Source: Trachelipus rathkii (Eukaryota; Arthropoda; Malacostraca; Isopoda; Trachelipodidae). From it: a stretch of DNA of 35,000 bases. The notes under the pieces were generated by a model that did no database searches, had not been told where the DNA came from, and saw nothing but the letters and a program-made list of their open reading frames with translations. Positions 24,925 to 35,000 of the stretch are shown piece by piece. Position 1 is the first letter of the stretch, and every line of letters starts with the position of its first letter. The DNA lies in the NCBI GenBank assembly GCA_015478945.1, contig JABUQX010116873.1, forward strand, positions 1-35,000. Reading direction: 5' to 3'. The position numbers and the translations under genes are program-made.

Positions 24925-27900
24925 CCGAAAATTTTGTTATGATATCTTAATTGTTACAAATTTATTAATTAGATGCCCGCTTTGATAGGAATATCTGTAA
25001 AATGTATAATGTGAGATGATTCACAGGTTTTTTAGATACAATTAGAGTTTGGATCGCTCTTAATTGTGTATCTGGATGCACTGATATAAAATCCTAGATT
25101 TTTGTATTGTAAAAACTATTGAAGGATAAGATTGAAAATAAATTTAGTTGTTATCTTAATTGTTACTAAATTTAATAATAAAAATGGAGTTGCCTGAAGT
25201 TCTAAATGTTTCGGATTGTTGGAGTAATAAGGTTGCAATTAGAATTTTTTTTCTGGACTGTGTATTCATTGTGTATCAGATATGTTACAGAATATGCAGT
25301 AATCTCCGAAATATTGTAAATTAAGCTAGAATCTACCTATGCCCAAGTGTTGTTCTAATAGTCAGTTATATACTACTTATCGCGTTATGCACTGAAGATT
25401 AGAATAATTTGCTGGCAAGTAGTCTGTTATGGGTGACAAGGTAATTGAGTTTAGCGTTAGTATTTCTATTTAATTCTGTGAACGTAAAATACTTAGATTC
25501 TCGTAGGTTTCTCAAATAAAATTTAGGATATAATAATAATAATAAATATTTTATGTTATTGTTAGTAATTTAATATAATAATAATGTATGTAGTGACAAT
25601 AAGCAAATAAGTCATAAAATGTAATTCCCGGTTTTGGTGATAATATAGTATAACTGGTTTACGATAGAATTATTTTATTTTATATTGATATACTCCCGTT
25701 AAATTATATAGAATTATCCGGTAAAAGTTTTCCAATTGGAAAATTCTCCGAAAATATTGTATTAATGATATATTAAATGTTTACTATTTATTGAATTAAT
25801 GTCAGTTTAAGCTCTGAAGATCTGTTATGGCTGTTAAAGTGTTGGTATTATTATCACTATATATATATATATGCCAGCCTCTAGAAGAGCTACATCCATA
25901 TCTCAAGAAACTACAATGAAGCTATAGTAATAGGTATAGCAGATAAATTTTTATGGAATTTTCTGAGGTGATATAATTGATGTAAGATACCTTTTTGTTA
26001 GAAATTTTATATCATTTCGAAAATTAGAAATTCACCGAAATATTGTTAATGATATCATCTAGATAATGTGGTTACTAGATTAAATATATAAAATTCGACC
26101 CTTATGACTTGTACCTGTAAGCAGAAGCTTTCTAACCTAGATATATTAGGAATATTTAAAATAGGTTGCGATCAATAATTATTATAATGTGTCTTGATTA
26201 ACGAGTAATCTCTTATATTCTTGTTCTCTGTTAGAAGGTTAAAGTTGGGGAGGGTAGGATGCATCACGCGAATATTGTTATATATGATATCTTTATTGTT
26301 ACTATTTAATTAATATAAATGGCGTTTAGTTGATTGTCTAAATGTTATCCTGGTATTTGTTGTATAGTATTGTTGTACAGGTAGATTAATTTAGGTATGC
26401 GCTAGAGTTATTTATTGTCTTGGAAGAAATACTAGATTCGCGTAAGTTTCATTTTGGGAAATCCTCGCCGAACAATATTGTTGATTAGCTTAATATAGTG
26501 TGTCACTTCTCTTGAAGTGTAAGTAAAATGCCCGGATCGGGGTAGCTGAAAAGTCAAGTGCTGAATGATTCCTAGGTTGTGTGAGAGCGGTATTCCATAC
26601 CCCGTACGGGGAGGGCAGAGGAACCCCTCGTGACACCTTTCCTTTGATATAGAATCTTTTTTTGATTGTAACACACCATGATTTCGTCTACAGTTCTCCT
26701 TGCGTTTTTCTTTACTGCTTATATAGACAAATCGTTCAACTCGGATAAGTTCCTACCCATTGTGTTTACTATCTCGGAAAGTGTCGGACGGACGGTCTAC
26801 TTCAACTTCCTCTATATACCGTACAATGCCATCCGGGTTAGTCTTGAGCGCATCTAAGTAGATTCCCAGGTTTAATGCGTCAGTAATAGGTTGCGATAGA
26901 TTTTTTTATTCATGGAAGAAATACTATAGATTTCCGTAAGGTTTCAACAAAATTGGAACTCTCCGCAAATTTGTAATTCGAATATTTATTTGTTTACTAA
27001 AGTACCCCTTGTTTTTATAATGCTCATATGTTGTCTAGATGTTATAGAAAAATCGAATTACAAGGTATACAAGGAATCATTTAATAGAAAGTCATGAATA
27101 TTATAGTGGTTTTACACGAGGAATAATAACTTGTTATTACATTAAGAGATCTTCTACGAAACTAATTAGCCTTTTAGTTTTCATGTAAAATGGTCTATAA
27201 ATTTTATGTGTATACTCCTCACTCTGAAATATAATTAATCATATGTTCAATTTTTTTCTTATTTATAATTCTTTTTATATTTTGTTATTAATTTTATACA
27301 TATTATTATCTATGAGAGCTGTATAAAGTGCTGATAGATCTAAAGCGATTACCGAGTTTATGGTTCACCAAAATAAGTTTTAAATACCTGTTTTGACCTC
27401 TATGCAAGATTTTTTTTTCGTAGTTTAGTGGAACTGAATATAACTACTTACATGATTTTTCGCTAACCAGTTCAATAGATTATATGAATATCTTCTTCGG
27501 AAATTTGATTTTATGATAATTAAAATTATAGTTATCATAATTATAATTAAATTTAAAATGCTCAGTGTTATGAGCTGAAAGTATGAAAGATTCAGGTGTT
27601 TTGGTAAAATATATAAGTAGTGCAAATTTGATTAATAGATTTTTTATTATATTTGGTAAACGATAATACTTAGTATATGTCCTGTAATATTCAAATTTTG
27701 GACATTCCCGATAAAAATATTTATTTTTTATTTTTATTGTTATATATATTAATATAAAATTAAATATGTGAGTTAAGGCCTGTAAAGGTTACTAATGATA
27801 TTTCCATATTTTGGAGTAATACGGTTTATTGTTACTATCTATATATATATCTCAAATATAACCGACTGTATAATTTTCTGTTTTCTGGAACGAAATACTA

Positions 27901-28955
27901 AAGTCTTTACCGTCAGAAGTTCCATCTAGCTTAGATCGAAATATCCGGATATGTCAGACTCTCTCATCGCGGACACAGAAATTGTGTGTGTAATCATGAA
28001 GTCTTTATACCATATATAATTAGATTATAATATATTTAATTCTATAAAATGCTATGATTGGCTTATGAAGTTATAGATATGCATTTCAGTGTTTTTGTTA
28101 GTATAATAATAGGATTGCTATAACATAGTTTTTTATATATATTATTAACACCTGAAATAGAGATTCCCTATTAATCAAGTGTGATGGTCAAACTAAATAA
28201 AATTTTGATTAGATAAATATCGTATAAATAAGTAAATATTGTTATACTAACTATATTCTTATAATATTGTACTATTAGATTATTAATTAAATGACTCTCG
28301 ATTGGCATATAAGTATCTGTACATTGATTCTAGTTTTACTGGTCATAATAGATTACAATATATAGGGTTGCTAGGACTTATAGATTTATTAATTACTTTA
28401 GGATAGATTAAATATACTTAATATAGTTTTCGTAAGTTTCACTCAAAAATTTTGGTAAATTCTCTACCTGTATAGTTTTAAATAATATAGGCAAGTCTTA
28501 TATTCGTCTATTAACTCTCTTTAAAAAATGTTATACATACTTACTTATATTCATTATAATTGTATGATATGCGTTATAGGTATACTAATAGTAGTCTACG
28601 AAATATGTTCCACGACAGTATCTTAGAGCAATAAATGGCGGCGATAGTGTCAAATCAAAAAGTGAGATACCTAATTATTTCTTCTCTCTCTAATTAGATG
28701 TATAAACCAGAAAAAATACTATTTTTAGATTTCCGTACGAGTATACTTAGAATTGTGTGTCGACCATATAATCACTCTCATTAATAGCAACAGACGAATA
28801 TATAGCTCGTTTAGAATATTTGTAAAATTGTTCTAGATATATAAAATTTATTACCATAAAAAATTGTGCTATTGGATCGTGAATAAGAGAAAGCTGAAAG
28901 GCAGTTCAAGGATGTTTTGAGATGTACTAAGGGTAGCAATTGTTATAGAAATCTT
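24913..28955 (-). repeat. Satellite B, right-arm array in reverse orientation (about 24 units)
   Basis: The same unit as at 16.75-24.89 kb but on the minus strand. Landmarks on the plus strand: 'ctccgaaaatattgt', 'gatatcttaattgttac', 'taaatttaataataaaaatg', 'gcctgaagtctaaatg', 'ggagtaataggttgcgatag', 'attctggaacgaaaatactt', 'agatttccgtaag'. A well-preserved stretch is 25120-25290. An extra GC-rich segment interrupts the array at 26579-26860. The outer part (27.1-28.9 kb) is strongly degraded. The last recognisable unit ends at about 28955. Confidence 0.85.
26579..26860. mobile_element. GC-rich 282-bp insertion in satellite B, flanked by a 12-bp direct repeat
   Basis: The satellite unit is interrupted at 'gattcctaggtt' (26567-26578) and resumes at 'gattcccaggtt' (26861-26872), an 11/12 duplication of the same point of the unit, as a target-site duplication would give. 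The insert is much GC-richer than its surroundings, contains a perfect palindrome 'ccccgtacgggg' at 26600-26611, and has no counterpart seen in the left arm. It carries a 59-codon open frame on the plus strand (26678-26857, ATG to TAA) with a hydrophobic N-terminus; no domain was recognised and it may be chance. No terminal inverted repeats or poly-A tail were seen. It may be a non-autonomous element, or unrelated DNA captured by repair. Confidence 0.45.
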
Positions 28956-30014
28956 ATAAACCCACTCCCTTTTATATTCCAAATTCTACAATTTTATTAA
29001 TACTGACCACTTTTCAATAACTATATATCACCTCAACTTATATCAAATGTTTTCCAAATAAACATTAACAGTTTTACTCCTATTACCTACCTCCCTTATT
29101 AAGTTTCTTAGTCATTACTTAGAAAATTTTTACTGTTAAGGAAAAGTTTTTTCTCCAGCTTGAATCTTGCATAACAACTTTAGCCTCCTCCGTTTACATT
29201 TGTTTCCTCCTTCGTGAATGTGAATTAGTCAAGCGCGACTAACGTACGTAGTGGATGTTAGGCTGGCTGTCACCCTACATTTTTTTTGGCCACGGATGCT
29301 AATGAATGCTCGGACAGAAAGTTCGTCGCACCTCGCCGTAAAACGGCCTTCTATCTTTTGGCGATGTTTATCCGTAGCGGTACATGATTCGACAGGGATA
29401 ATTGTTGAGGAGACCGAGCAGGAGGTGTATGGATGTATTTAGATACTTGTAGTTAGTATTTATTGTGAGTACTAGAATTCTAAGGTTATATTTAAGTTTT
29501 GAAAAAGTTGAATGTACTTTTTTGAGGTTAGAAAATTGGTCCATCTGAGGGTAATGTTCGAGAGAGTGTGATTTTCTGGGAGATTAATCTGAAATGATTG
29601 TTTTGGATGAGGGGAGTAAGAGATTCAGTTCATATTCAGTCTCTATACAAGGATTTTTTTTTACAGTTCTCACCACCATTCACGGGCAAGCAGCTTATTC
29701 AAGGAGGGGTATAGTACGCTCAAAGTTCACCATCTAGCGCATGAGCACGTCTGGAAGCTTTAAGTGAGGAAGATTATAATCAGAATAAAAAAACAGATGA
29801 TGTACGAGATTCAACCATAGACAGAGGTGGTGGGAAAAGAAGGAATCCACAACAACTAGCCTAGGAGTTACAATGCTCACACAAAATCGTGCGCGAACAC
29901 CCCCATTGACTACGAGTTGAGTGTGATAAACGGTAAGGTGGCACCGATTGATAAAGTATACCTCGCATTCTGCCGCTGCTGGTACTATAGGATAGATATA
30001 AGATCAACATAATC
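28956..30014. other. Non-tandem spacer between satellites B and A, right arm
   Basis: Counterpart of 15762-16750 on the opposite strand. Matching stretches include 29333-29363, 29460-29560 with the exact 15-base anchor at 29542-29556, 29660-29770 ('ctcaaagttcacc', 'agcgcat', 'aagctttaa') and 29820-29880 ('acagaggtgg', 'ccacaac.aactag'). A 63-codon open frame at 29251-29442 is on the strand opposite to the left-arm 70-codon frame and shows no recognisable motif. No gene is called. Confidence 0.7.
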
Positions 30015-30965
30015 AAATATAGATAGTGCAAAACTCGAAAGTTTCCGCTATCGGTGTTGTGAAATTGTTATGGTTGTTGTACATATTCATATCTAGTTAT
30101 AGTATGCGTTAGGCTGAAGTTTCGAACTTAAATTTTGGGTAAATTTGTAGCAGTTAGATTTTTTTTATGGTCACGAAAATACTAAAGTGCAACTCGACGA
30201 AATTCGCGGTGTGTGGAAATCTTTATGGTTGTTGAATACCTCATTGATTTTATTTATAATAAATGCCATTTTAGCTTGAGTTTGTCAGAACTGTATATTT
30301 TTGGAGTAATTTGGTAGCGTAGATTTGTTTTCTGGTACGAAATAGCTTTAGAAGTGCAAAATCGAAAATTTCCGGGTGTGTGAAATTTGTTCATGGTTCT
30401 TGATCCCCCTTCATAATTTACGTGATAAATGCCGTTTAGCGATTGAAGTTTCAGAACTTAAATTTTGCAGTAATTGGTAGAGTCTAGATTTTTTTTTGGT
30501 ACGAAAATACTTTGAAGTGCAAAACTCGAATTTTGTTGTAAAAGTGAATTATTTATGGTTTGTTGGATCCTTCATATTTAACTGTTATAAATGCTTTGCA
30601 TGAAGGTTTTTCAGAACTTAAATTTGGTAATTGGTGAGTAGATTTTTTTTCTGGTTACGAAATACTTAAAGGTGCAATGAAAAATCGAGGTGTGTGGATG
30701 GAATACTGTGTTATGGTGTTTTAAATCTTCATCATTAGGTTAATAATGCCGTTAGCCTGAGTTTTGTCAGAATTAGATTTTGGTAGTATGGTTTAGCAGT
30801 AGATTTTCTTGTTTCTGGTACGAAAATACTTAGAGTTGCCGAAGTCCAAAAATTCGAAGTTTGTCGAAACGTTGTTCTCCTGTTGGAATCCTTCTATTAA
30901 GGTATACAATTCTTAGCAATAAACTCTTTAAAATTCATATTTTACAGTGATGTTGGTATCAAGAG
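30015..30965 (-). repeat. Satellite A, right-arm array in reverse orientation (about 6 units)
   Basis: Plus-strand landmarks of the inverted unit: 'ctggtacgaaaatactt', 'agtgcaaaactcgaaa', 'cgaggtgtgtggaaa', 'atggttgttgaa', 'ataaatgccgttagc', 'gtttgtcagaacttaaatt', 'ttggagtaattggtagcag'. The 'ggtagcagtag' landmark recurs near 30150, 30313, 30471, 30629, 30792 and 30952, a period of 158-163 bases. Regular units; only about one third the length of the left-arm array. Confidence 0.9.
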
Positions 30966-31100
30966 ATTGGTGTGTTTTTTTCTCCAGGTTAAGTAACGAA
31001 TTACGTTTTGTGTTATGTTGGTTTGTTATGTTGTTGTTGTGTTGTAATGTATTGTGTATTGCATAACAAAATCATTGTTGGCGCAAGAGAGTGATTTGAT
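30966..31100. other. Linker between satellite A and TTTA block, right arm
   Basis: A TTG/TGT-rich stretch of about 135 bases ('tgttatgttgttgttgtg' words). No gene. It occupies the position of the 500-base linker at 12381-12879, but no detailed match was found. Confidence 0.5.
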
Positions 31101-32684
31101 TAGAGGCTTATTTTATTTATTTATTATTTATTATATTATGTTTGAGTAATAGCGTTGTTAGGTTATTTATTCTTATTTATTCTTATTTACTTATTCATTT
31201 CTATTCTATTTATTTGTTTCTTCATAACTATATTATATTTATTTATTTATTTATTTTATTGTTCATTCCTTAAATTATTTTATTTTATTTATTCTATTAT
31301 ATATTTTATATATTTATTTTTATTATTTAAGATTTATTTATTTCTATTACTTTATTATTTTAATTTTGATTTAATTGTAGTTATTAATTATTTAATTCTT
31401 TTTAATTTTTATTTTGTTATTTGATTTAATTGTATTAGTTTATTATACCTCATAATGGTCACCTACTTTATTTATTGTATTATTTATTGTTTTATTTATT
31501 TTTTTTGTTTATTTATAATTTTATCTTATTTATTTATTTATTATTTATTAGTGTAGGCCTATTCTAATTATTTGTTGATTTGTTTTATTATTTATTTATT
31601 TAGTTTATTTAGTTATTTATTTTACTCAATCAAAAATTTCTTATGTTACTTATTATATTTATTTTTCTATTTTCGCATTTAAATGAAGTTTTTTTTTTCT
31701 CTATTTTATTTCTTTAATCCATTTAAGATTTATGTATTTATTCTATTTATTTCATTTGTTGTAATCCAGTATCCTATTCTACTTAATCTATTCATTTTAT
31801 TCATTATTAATTTTGTATTTACTTATTTATTTCCTTCAAAAATTCTTTCTTATTTTATTCTTATTCAATTTATTTATTTATATTATTATATTTATTTCTT
31901 TATTGAATATTTATGTATGTGACTTTCTATACTTTTAACTATTACTGATTTATTTTATTTATTTATTTTTTACTTTCATTTATTTATTAATATTAATCTG
32001 ATTTTATTTCCTGTTTTATGTCTGTCTTCCGAGATGACAGACTGTCTATGTATTTGTCTTTTTATTTGTCTATCTTATCTGTATATTTATTTCCTCTTTT
32101 CTTTTTGTCGATTTATATTTATATATTCTTTACCTTATATTATTTGCTATATTTTATTTACTTTATTTATGATTTTTTTAATCTTGTTTGTTTATTTTCC
32201 TGTCTGTTTAGATTTATCTATTTACTTTATGGTTATGTTATTAGTCTATTTATTGAGTTTAATGGTGACTTCTATTTATTCTATTTACTTTTTTACTTTA
32301 TTATATTATTTACTTTTATATTTGGCTTCGTATTTATAATTTTATTTCATTCTTATGTTTTAAATATTTTTTTATCTTAATTTATTATTTTATTACTTTA
32401 TTATTTCCTATTTATTATTTCTTGTTTTTCATTATGATTCTATTTTTCTACTTTCAAAATTTGATTTAAGAGATTATTGAATTACTCAAAGATATGATAA
32501 ATATTCTTATTTGTATTTATTTTTTTATTTACTTATTATTTAGTCTATTTAGTAATAAATTCTCATACTTTATTTTTTATTTATTATTTAATCTTTACTT
32601 TTTATCTTAATTTTATTATTTATTTTTTATCATTTATTTTCTTTATTATTTTTTTTTTTTTATTTACTTGTTGTTCTTTTTAGT

Positions 32685-32719
<35 letters not shown>

Positions 32720-32960
32720 TAGTTTTAATTTTTCGTATTCATTATTTAAATTTTTATTTATGCCTGACTCTTGCGTTCTCCACCAGACTAACAGGTGACG
32801 TGGGACTGTATCTAATATCTTGTTTAATATATTTATTTATTTCTATTTGGAACTTCTCCTTTATTTTTATATAATGATATTTATCCTATTATTATTATTT
32901 AATGTTTTTAATTTATTACTATTTTCTTTATTGATTTTAATTTTCAAAATCCTCTTCACT
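31101..32960 (-). repeat. Degenerate TTTA/TTAT-rich block, mirror of the AAT block
   Basis: About 1.86 kb of 'ttta', 'ttat' and 'ttatt' words, with a pure (TTTA)n run near 32690-32720. It is the reverse complement in composition and position of 10958-12380. Open frames of 60-120 codons within it translate to Leu/Ile/Phe/Tyr-only sequence and are artefacts of the repeat. Two small GC-richer interruptions, near 32018-32050 and 32762-32815, are unexplained. Confidence 0.85.
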
Positions 32961-33399
32961 CTTTATTTACTATTTGTCCTTTTCTATTCTTATAATGCGA
33001 TGGGCGCGCTTGCGCTTCAATCCCTAAACTTGCTGATTTTTGTTGGCGCAAAAAGTATATACTTCTGCTAAGTCAAACTCTGAATTTCTACGCGTATCTT
33101 TGTATTTCAGTAAATGTCGGCTAACCTATAATTCTTATTATAAATACGACAGACTTTACTCTCTTCTTCATTATTTCACTTATAAGCTAATTCAGTAAAA
33201 CGTGACTTCAGTATTTATTCCCTCAATACAAATTTGCATTAAATATTGGATATTATATTGTAGTTCGATAACTATCTTGACAATGCAATAGGTACGCATA
33301 TTTTATGTTTTGCAAGCCAGCATAGACAGATTAACGAGCATATTGGCACCTCATCTTTTTTTCGGAGAAGTGTGTGGTAAAAGTAACCCTTTTACCAGT
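32961..33399. other. Right-arm linker beyond the TTTA block
   Basis: The first 150 bases match the left-arm linker in reverse ('ttactatttgtcctt' at 32967-32981, 'acgcgta' at 33090-33096). The end matches 10196-10240 through 'agaagtgt' and a hairpin. It is about 300 bases shorter than the left-arm linker. No gene. Confidence 0.5.
33376..33396. other. Hairpin with 8-bp perfect stem
   Basis: 'ggtaaaag' (33376-33383) pairs with 'cttttacc' (33389-33396) around 'taacc'. It occupies the same place relative to the AT tract as the palindrome at 10196-10209 and shares its sequence core. Confidence 0.5.
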
Positions 33400-33515
33400 C
33401 ATATTATACTATATACTACCTATATTATATATATTTATACCTAATAATCAGTTTATATAGTATATATTACATATATATCTATATCCATTATTTTATTTAT
33501 ATTTTAGTATACAAA
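33400..33515. repeat. AT-rich microsatellite at right outer edge of inverted repeat
   Basis: Interrupted AT tract of about 115 bases, counterpart of 10094-10193. Beyond it I found no convincing match to the DNA left of 10.09 kb. Confidence 0.75.
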
Positions 33516-34300
33516 AGTTTATTGAAAGGTTCAATCCGTAGCCTTCTATTAAGGAATTCTCTGGAAGATATGGCTTGACTTGAGTTCCAGTTATTAAAGA
33601 AAGCACTCAGAAAGTCATTTCTAATTGCAAGTTAAATGTGCTTTATCTTTCTTGGTAACTTACTAATTTGTTATCCAGTAAATTTCGATTAATGTAATAA
33701 CCGGGATCTATTAAAAGCTTATCTAAACGTAAATGGAGAGCTCCCATCTTTTTAGATCTGACTAACCAGATAAGGCTAAGCTTTCTGTAGATGTTTTATT
33801 TCCGCTATCTTTCTTTCTCAATTCTGTTGCGACTCGTCTCTATGCCACAAGCCATCAGTTTATATAAATCTTGACCCTAAAAGGCTTTACTGCATAAACA
33901 CCAATATTTTTAGGTCGGTGTATATTTGATACGCGTGATTATAAAATGCGACGTCATCAGCGTTTAATAGTCAGATTCCACAGTCTATCTATGCGTGACG
34001 GGCAGTTTATCTAATATTATTATTTAGTATATTTGATATACCATTTACTGTTAAGTTATTATTGGTCTCTTTGAGTATCAATTCTAAGAATGCGCTAGCT
34101 CTTTATTTATCTTGAAGATATCGTAGCTAGGTAGCTATAACGTTTATCCTGTTGATAGTATCGGCTATTTTTCTTCGACCTGTCTTATTTACCTTTCTCT
34201 CCTCAAGATAACTGACTGGATGCGCTCAGCCATTCTCTCTCGAAAAGTTCAGCGCTTGGTTAACTGAGAAACTATTACTTACCGAGATAATACTAATATT
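33516..34300. other. AT-rich segment, nothing identified
   Basis: Non-repetitive, moderately AT-rich sequence without an open frame of note. The end carries a T-rich tract and 'atatgcag' at about 34304-34311 that resembles a splice acceptor, but I see no exon to go with it. No copy of the transposase relic was found here. Confidence 0.4.
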
Positions 34301-34760
34301 CTTATATGCAGGAGGCGATGATTTCGATGCAGTTGGCCTGTGCGGGGCCAAGATCCGCACCCTGATGGTTTTAAAACGTCACCGATTTCGAGGCTAGGCT
34401 GAGCAAATCAATTCCCTCTGAACTGCGCGTCTTAGCAGACGCCTCTTGTCCACAATTACGCTGAGCATGCAAAGGTGAGCAAATGTTGGTTTTTTTTTAA
34501 ACTAGCCGGAATACCACGGATCAACAGATAGACGTTGTGTAGTGTTAGTACGGGGTTTCTCGGACCCTCTACACGAGTGGCGGATACGCTCCATCTCTGT
34601 GGCTCCGGCTCAGGCTGGGTAAACCCCCTCCCTATAAAGGAGGTTGTGACAGACAAAATACATCATTTTACTCAGGCGCGTTTAAATAATAGTGGTTTGA
34701 GCACAGCCTGTGTGTGAGTGTGCGCGACTCCAACGTGTTGTCTTTCTTTAAGGTCCAAAT
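34301..34760. other. GC-richer segment with three short hairpins, no recognised gene
   Basis: Clearly higher GC than the flanks. Perfect stems: 'gtgcgg' (34340-34345) with 'ccgcac' (34355-34360); 'gcgtct' (34427-34432) with 'agacgc' (34437-34442); 'cctcc' with 'ggagg' near 34628-34644. Overlapping open frames of 66 codons (minus, 34456-34656) and 60 codons (plus, 34535-34717) occur on opposite strands, and neither shows a domain. I tested it for tRNA-like A and B boxes and found none. It could be a fragment of a gene or of a short interspersed element. Confidence 0.3.
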
Positions 34761-35000
34761 CAGAGCGTGCACTTTTAGGTCTAAGCATCTCCCGTTAACT
34801 ACATATATTAAGGACGTATTTATTAAATTTATTTAGGTCTTAAATAAATTTTTGTTTTCTAAGATCTCTCTCGATGAATATTACTTGCTGAATAAATCCT
34901 CCAAAATGTATATTAATTTTCTTGCTAGATGTTCATAGTTTTCTAGTTATAGTGTCGCTGGCAACTTCGGATGATGGCACCTAGTAACATTTATATATAC
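34761..35000. other. AT-rich end of window, nothing identified
   Basis: No gene, repeat or RNA recognised; the window ends here. Confidence 0.4.

Larger units (their letters stand above)
10094..33515. repeat. Large imperfect inverted repeat, two arms meeting at about 24.90 kb
   Basis: The left arm (about 10.1-24.89 kb) and the right arm (about 24.91-33.5 kb) carry the same blocks in mirrored order and opposite strand. Anchors outside tandem repeats: 'cattaccctcagatg' at 16283-16297 against its exact complement at 29542-29556; the 'ccttttacggcga' region at 16477-16505 against 29333-29363; 'gattatgttgat' at 15762-15773 against 30003-30014; 'gcggcag' at 15801 against 29970; 'aaggacaatagtaa' at 10924-10937 against 32967-32981; 'tacgcgt' at 10822 against 33090. 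Arms are unequal because satellite A (2.9 versus 0.95 kb) and B (8.1 versus 4.0 kb) differ in length while the spacer (about 1 kb) does not. Divergence is high and mostly indels. Outer limits are uncertain by a few hundred bases. Confidence 0.85.

Noticed and set aside
25728..25743. 16-bp palindrome 'ttttccaattggaaaa'
   Set aside because: It arises from one degraded satellite B unit in its 'tttggaaatctccg' region and is not repeated in other units.
26678..26857. 59-codon open frame in the GC-rich insert as a small secreted or membrane protein gene
   Set aside because: Chance frames of this size are common in the window, there is no homologue known to me and no conserved copy in the other arm; kept only as a remark on the insert.
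31155..32874. Open frames of 68-120 codons in the TTTA-rich block
   Set aside because: Products are almost only Leu, Ile, Phe and Tyr, overlap in several frames, and follow directly from the low-complexity repeat.
34301..34760. tRNA gene or tRNA-derived SINE
   Set aside because: No A box or B box and no cloverleaf could be built from the three stems.
33516..35000. Continuation of the inverted repeat to include a second transposase copy
   Set aside because: Beyond the AT tract at 33.4-33.5 kb only scattered weak matches to the complement of 8.4-10.1 kb are seen, and none of the transposase motifs appear on the minus strand.

Overview
The window reads as gene-poor, AT-rich, repeat-dominated DNA from a eukaryote, probably an animal. 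No intact protein-coding gene, rRNA or tRNA gene could be supported. Open frames rarely exceed 60 codons, and nearly all of them fall inside tandem repeats or low-complexity tracts. The only recognisable protein is a frameshifted transposase of the ISXO2/IS1595-like (eukaryotic Merlin) type at about 8.69-9.38 kb. Absence of coding density, nucleosome-length satellites and long AT or AAT microsatellites argue against a bacterial or phage source. The species is not identifiable from the sequence.

Left part (1-10.1 kb). A T-rich satellite of roughly 230 bp per unit (called Z here) occurs as a two-unit block at 1.17-1.68 kb and as about 14-15 units at 4.85-8.26 kb, in the same orientation. Between them lie a GC-richer tandem repeat of about 350 bp (called G, 2.3-3.56 kb) and an unidentified GC-richer block (4.44-4.71 kb). 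AT microsatellites sit at each Z-block edge, at nearly the same phase of the Z unit. The transposase relic lies in non-repetitive DNA to the right of Z.

Central and right part (10.1-33.5 kb). This is one very large imperfect inverted repeat. Going inward from the left: AT microsatellite, linker, AAT/AAAT block (10.96-12.38), linker, satellite A (about 158 bp units, 12.88-15.76), a spacer of about 1 kb (15.76-16.75), then satellite B (about 160-165 bp units, 16.75-24.89). At about 24.90 kb the order reverses on the other strand: satellite B (24.91-28.96), spacer (28.96-30.01), satellite A (30.02-30.97), TTTA block (31.10-32.96), linker, AT microsatellite (33.40-33.52). Anchors in the non-tandem spacer, including an exact 15-base match, show the two halves are homologous and not merely two arrays of opposite polarity. 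Arm lengths differ (about 14.8 and 8.6 kb) because the tandem blocks differ in copy number. Satellites A and B share a core of about 85 bp and are subfamilies of one family.

Caution on data quality. Repeat units, the two arms and the transposase all differ mainly by single-base indels, often in homopolymers. The transposase keeps its motif residues while changing frame about eight times in under 700 bp. That pattern fits uncorrected long-read sequence at least as well as biological decay. The inverted repeat could therefore be a genuine palindromic satellite domain or a fold-back read or assembly artefact, and missing genes may partly reflect indel errors.
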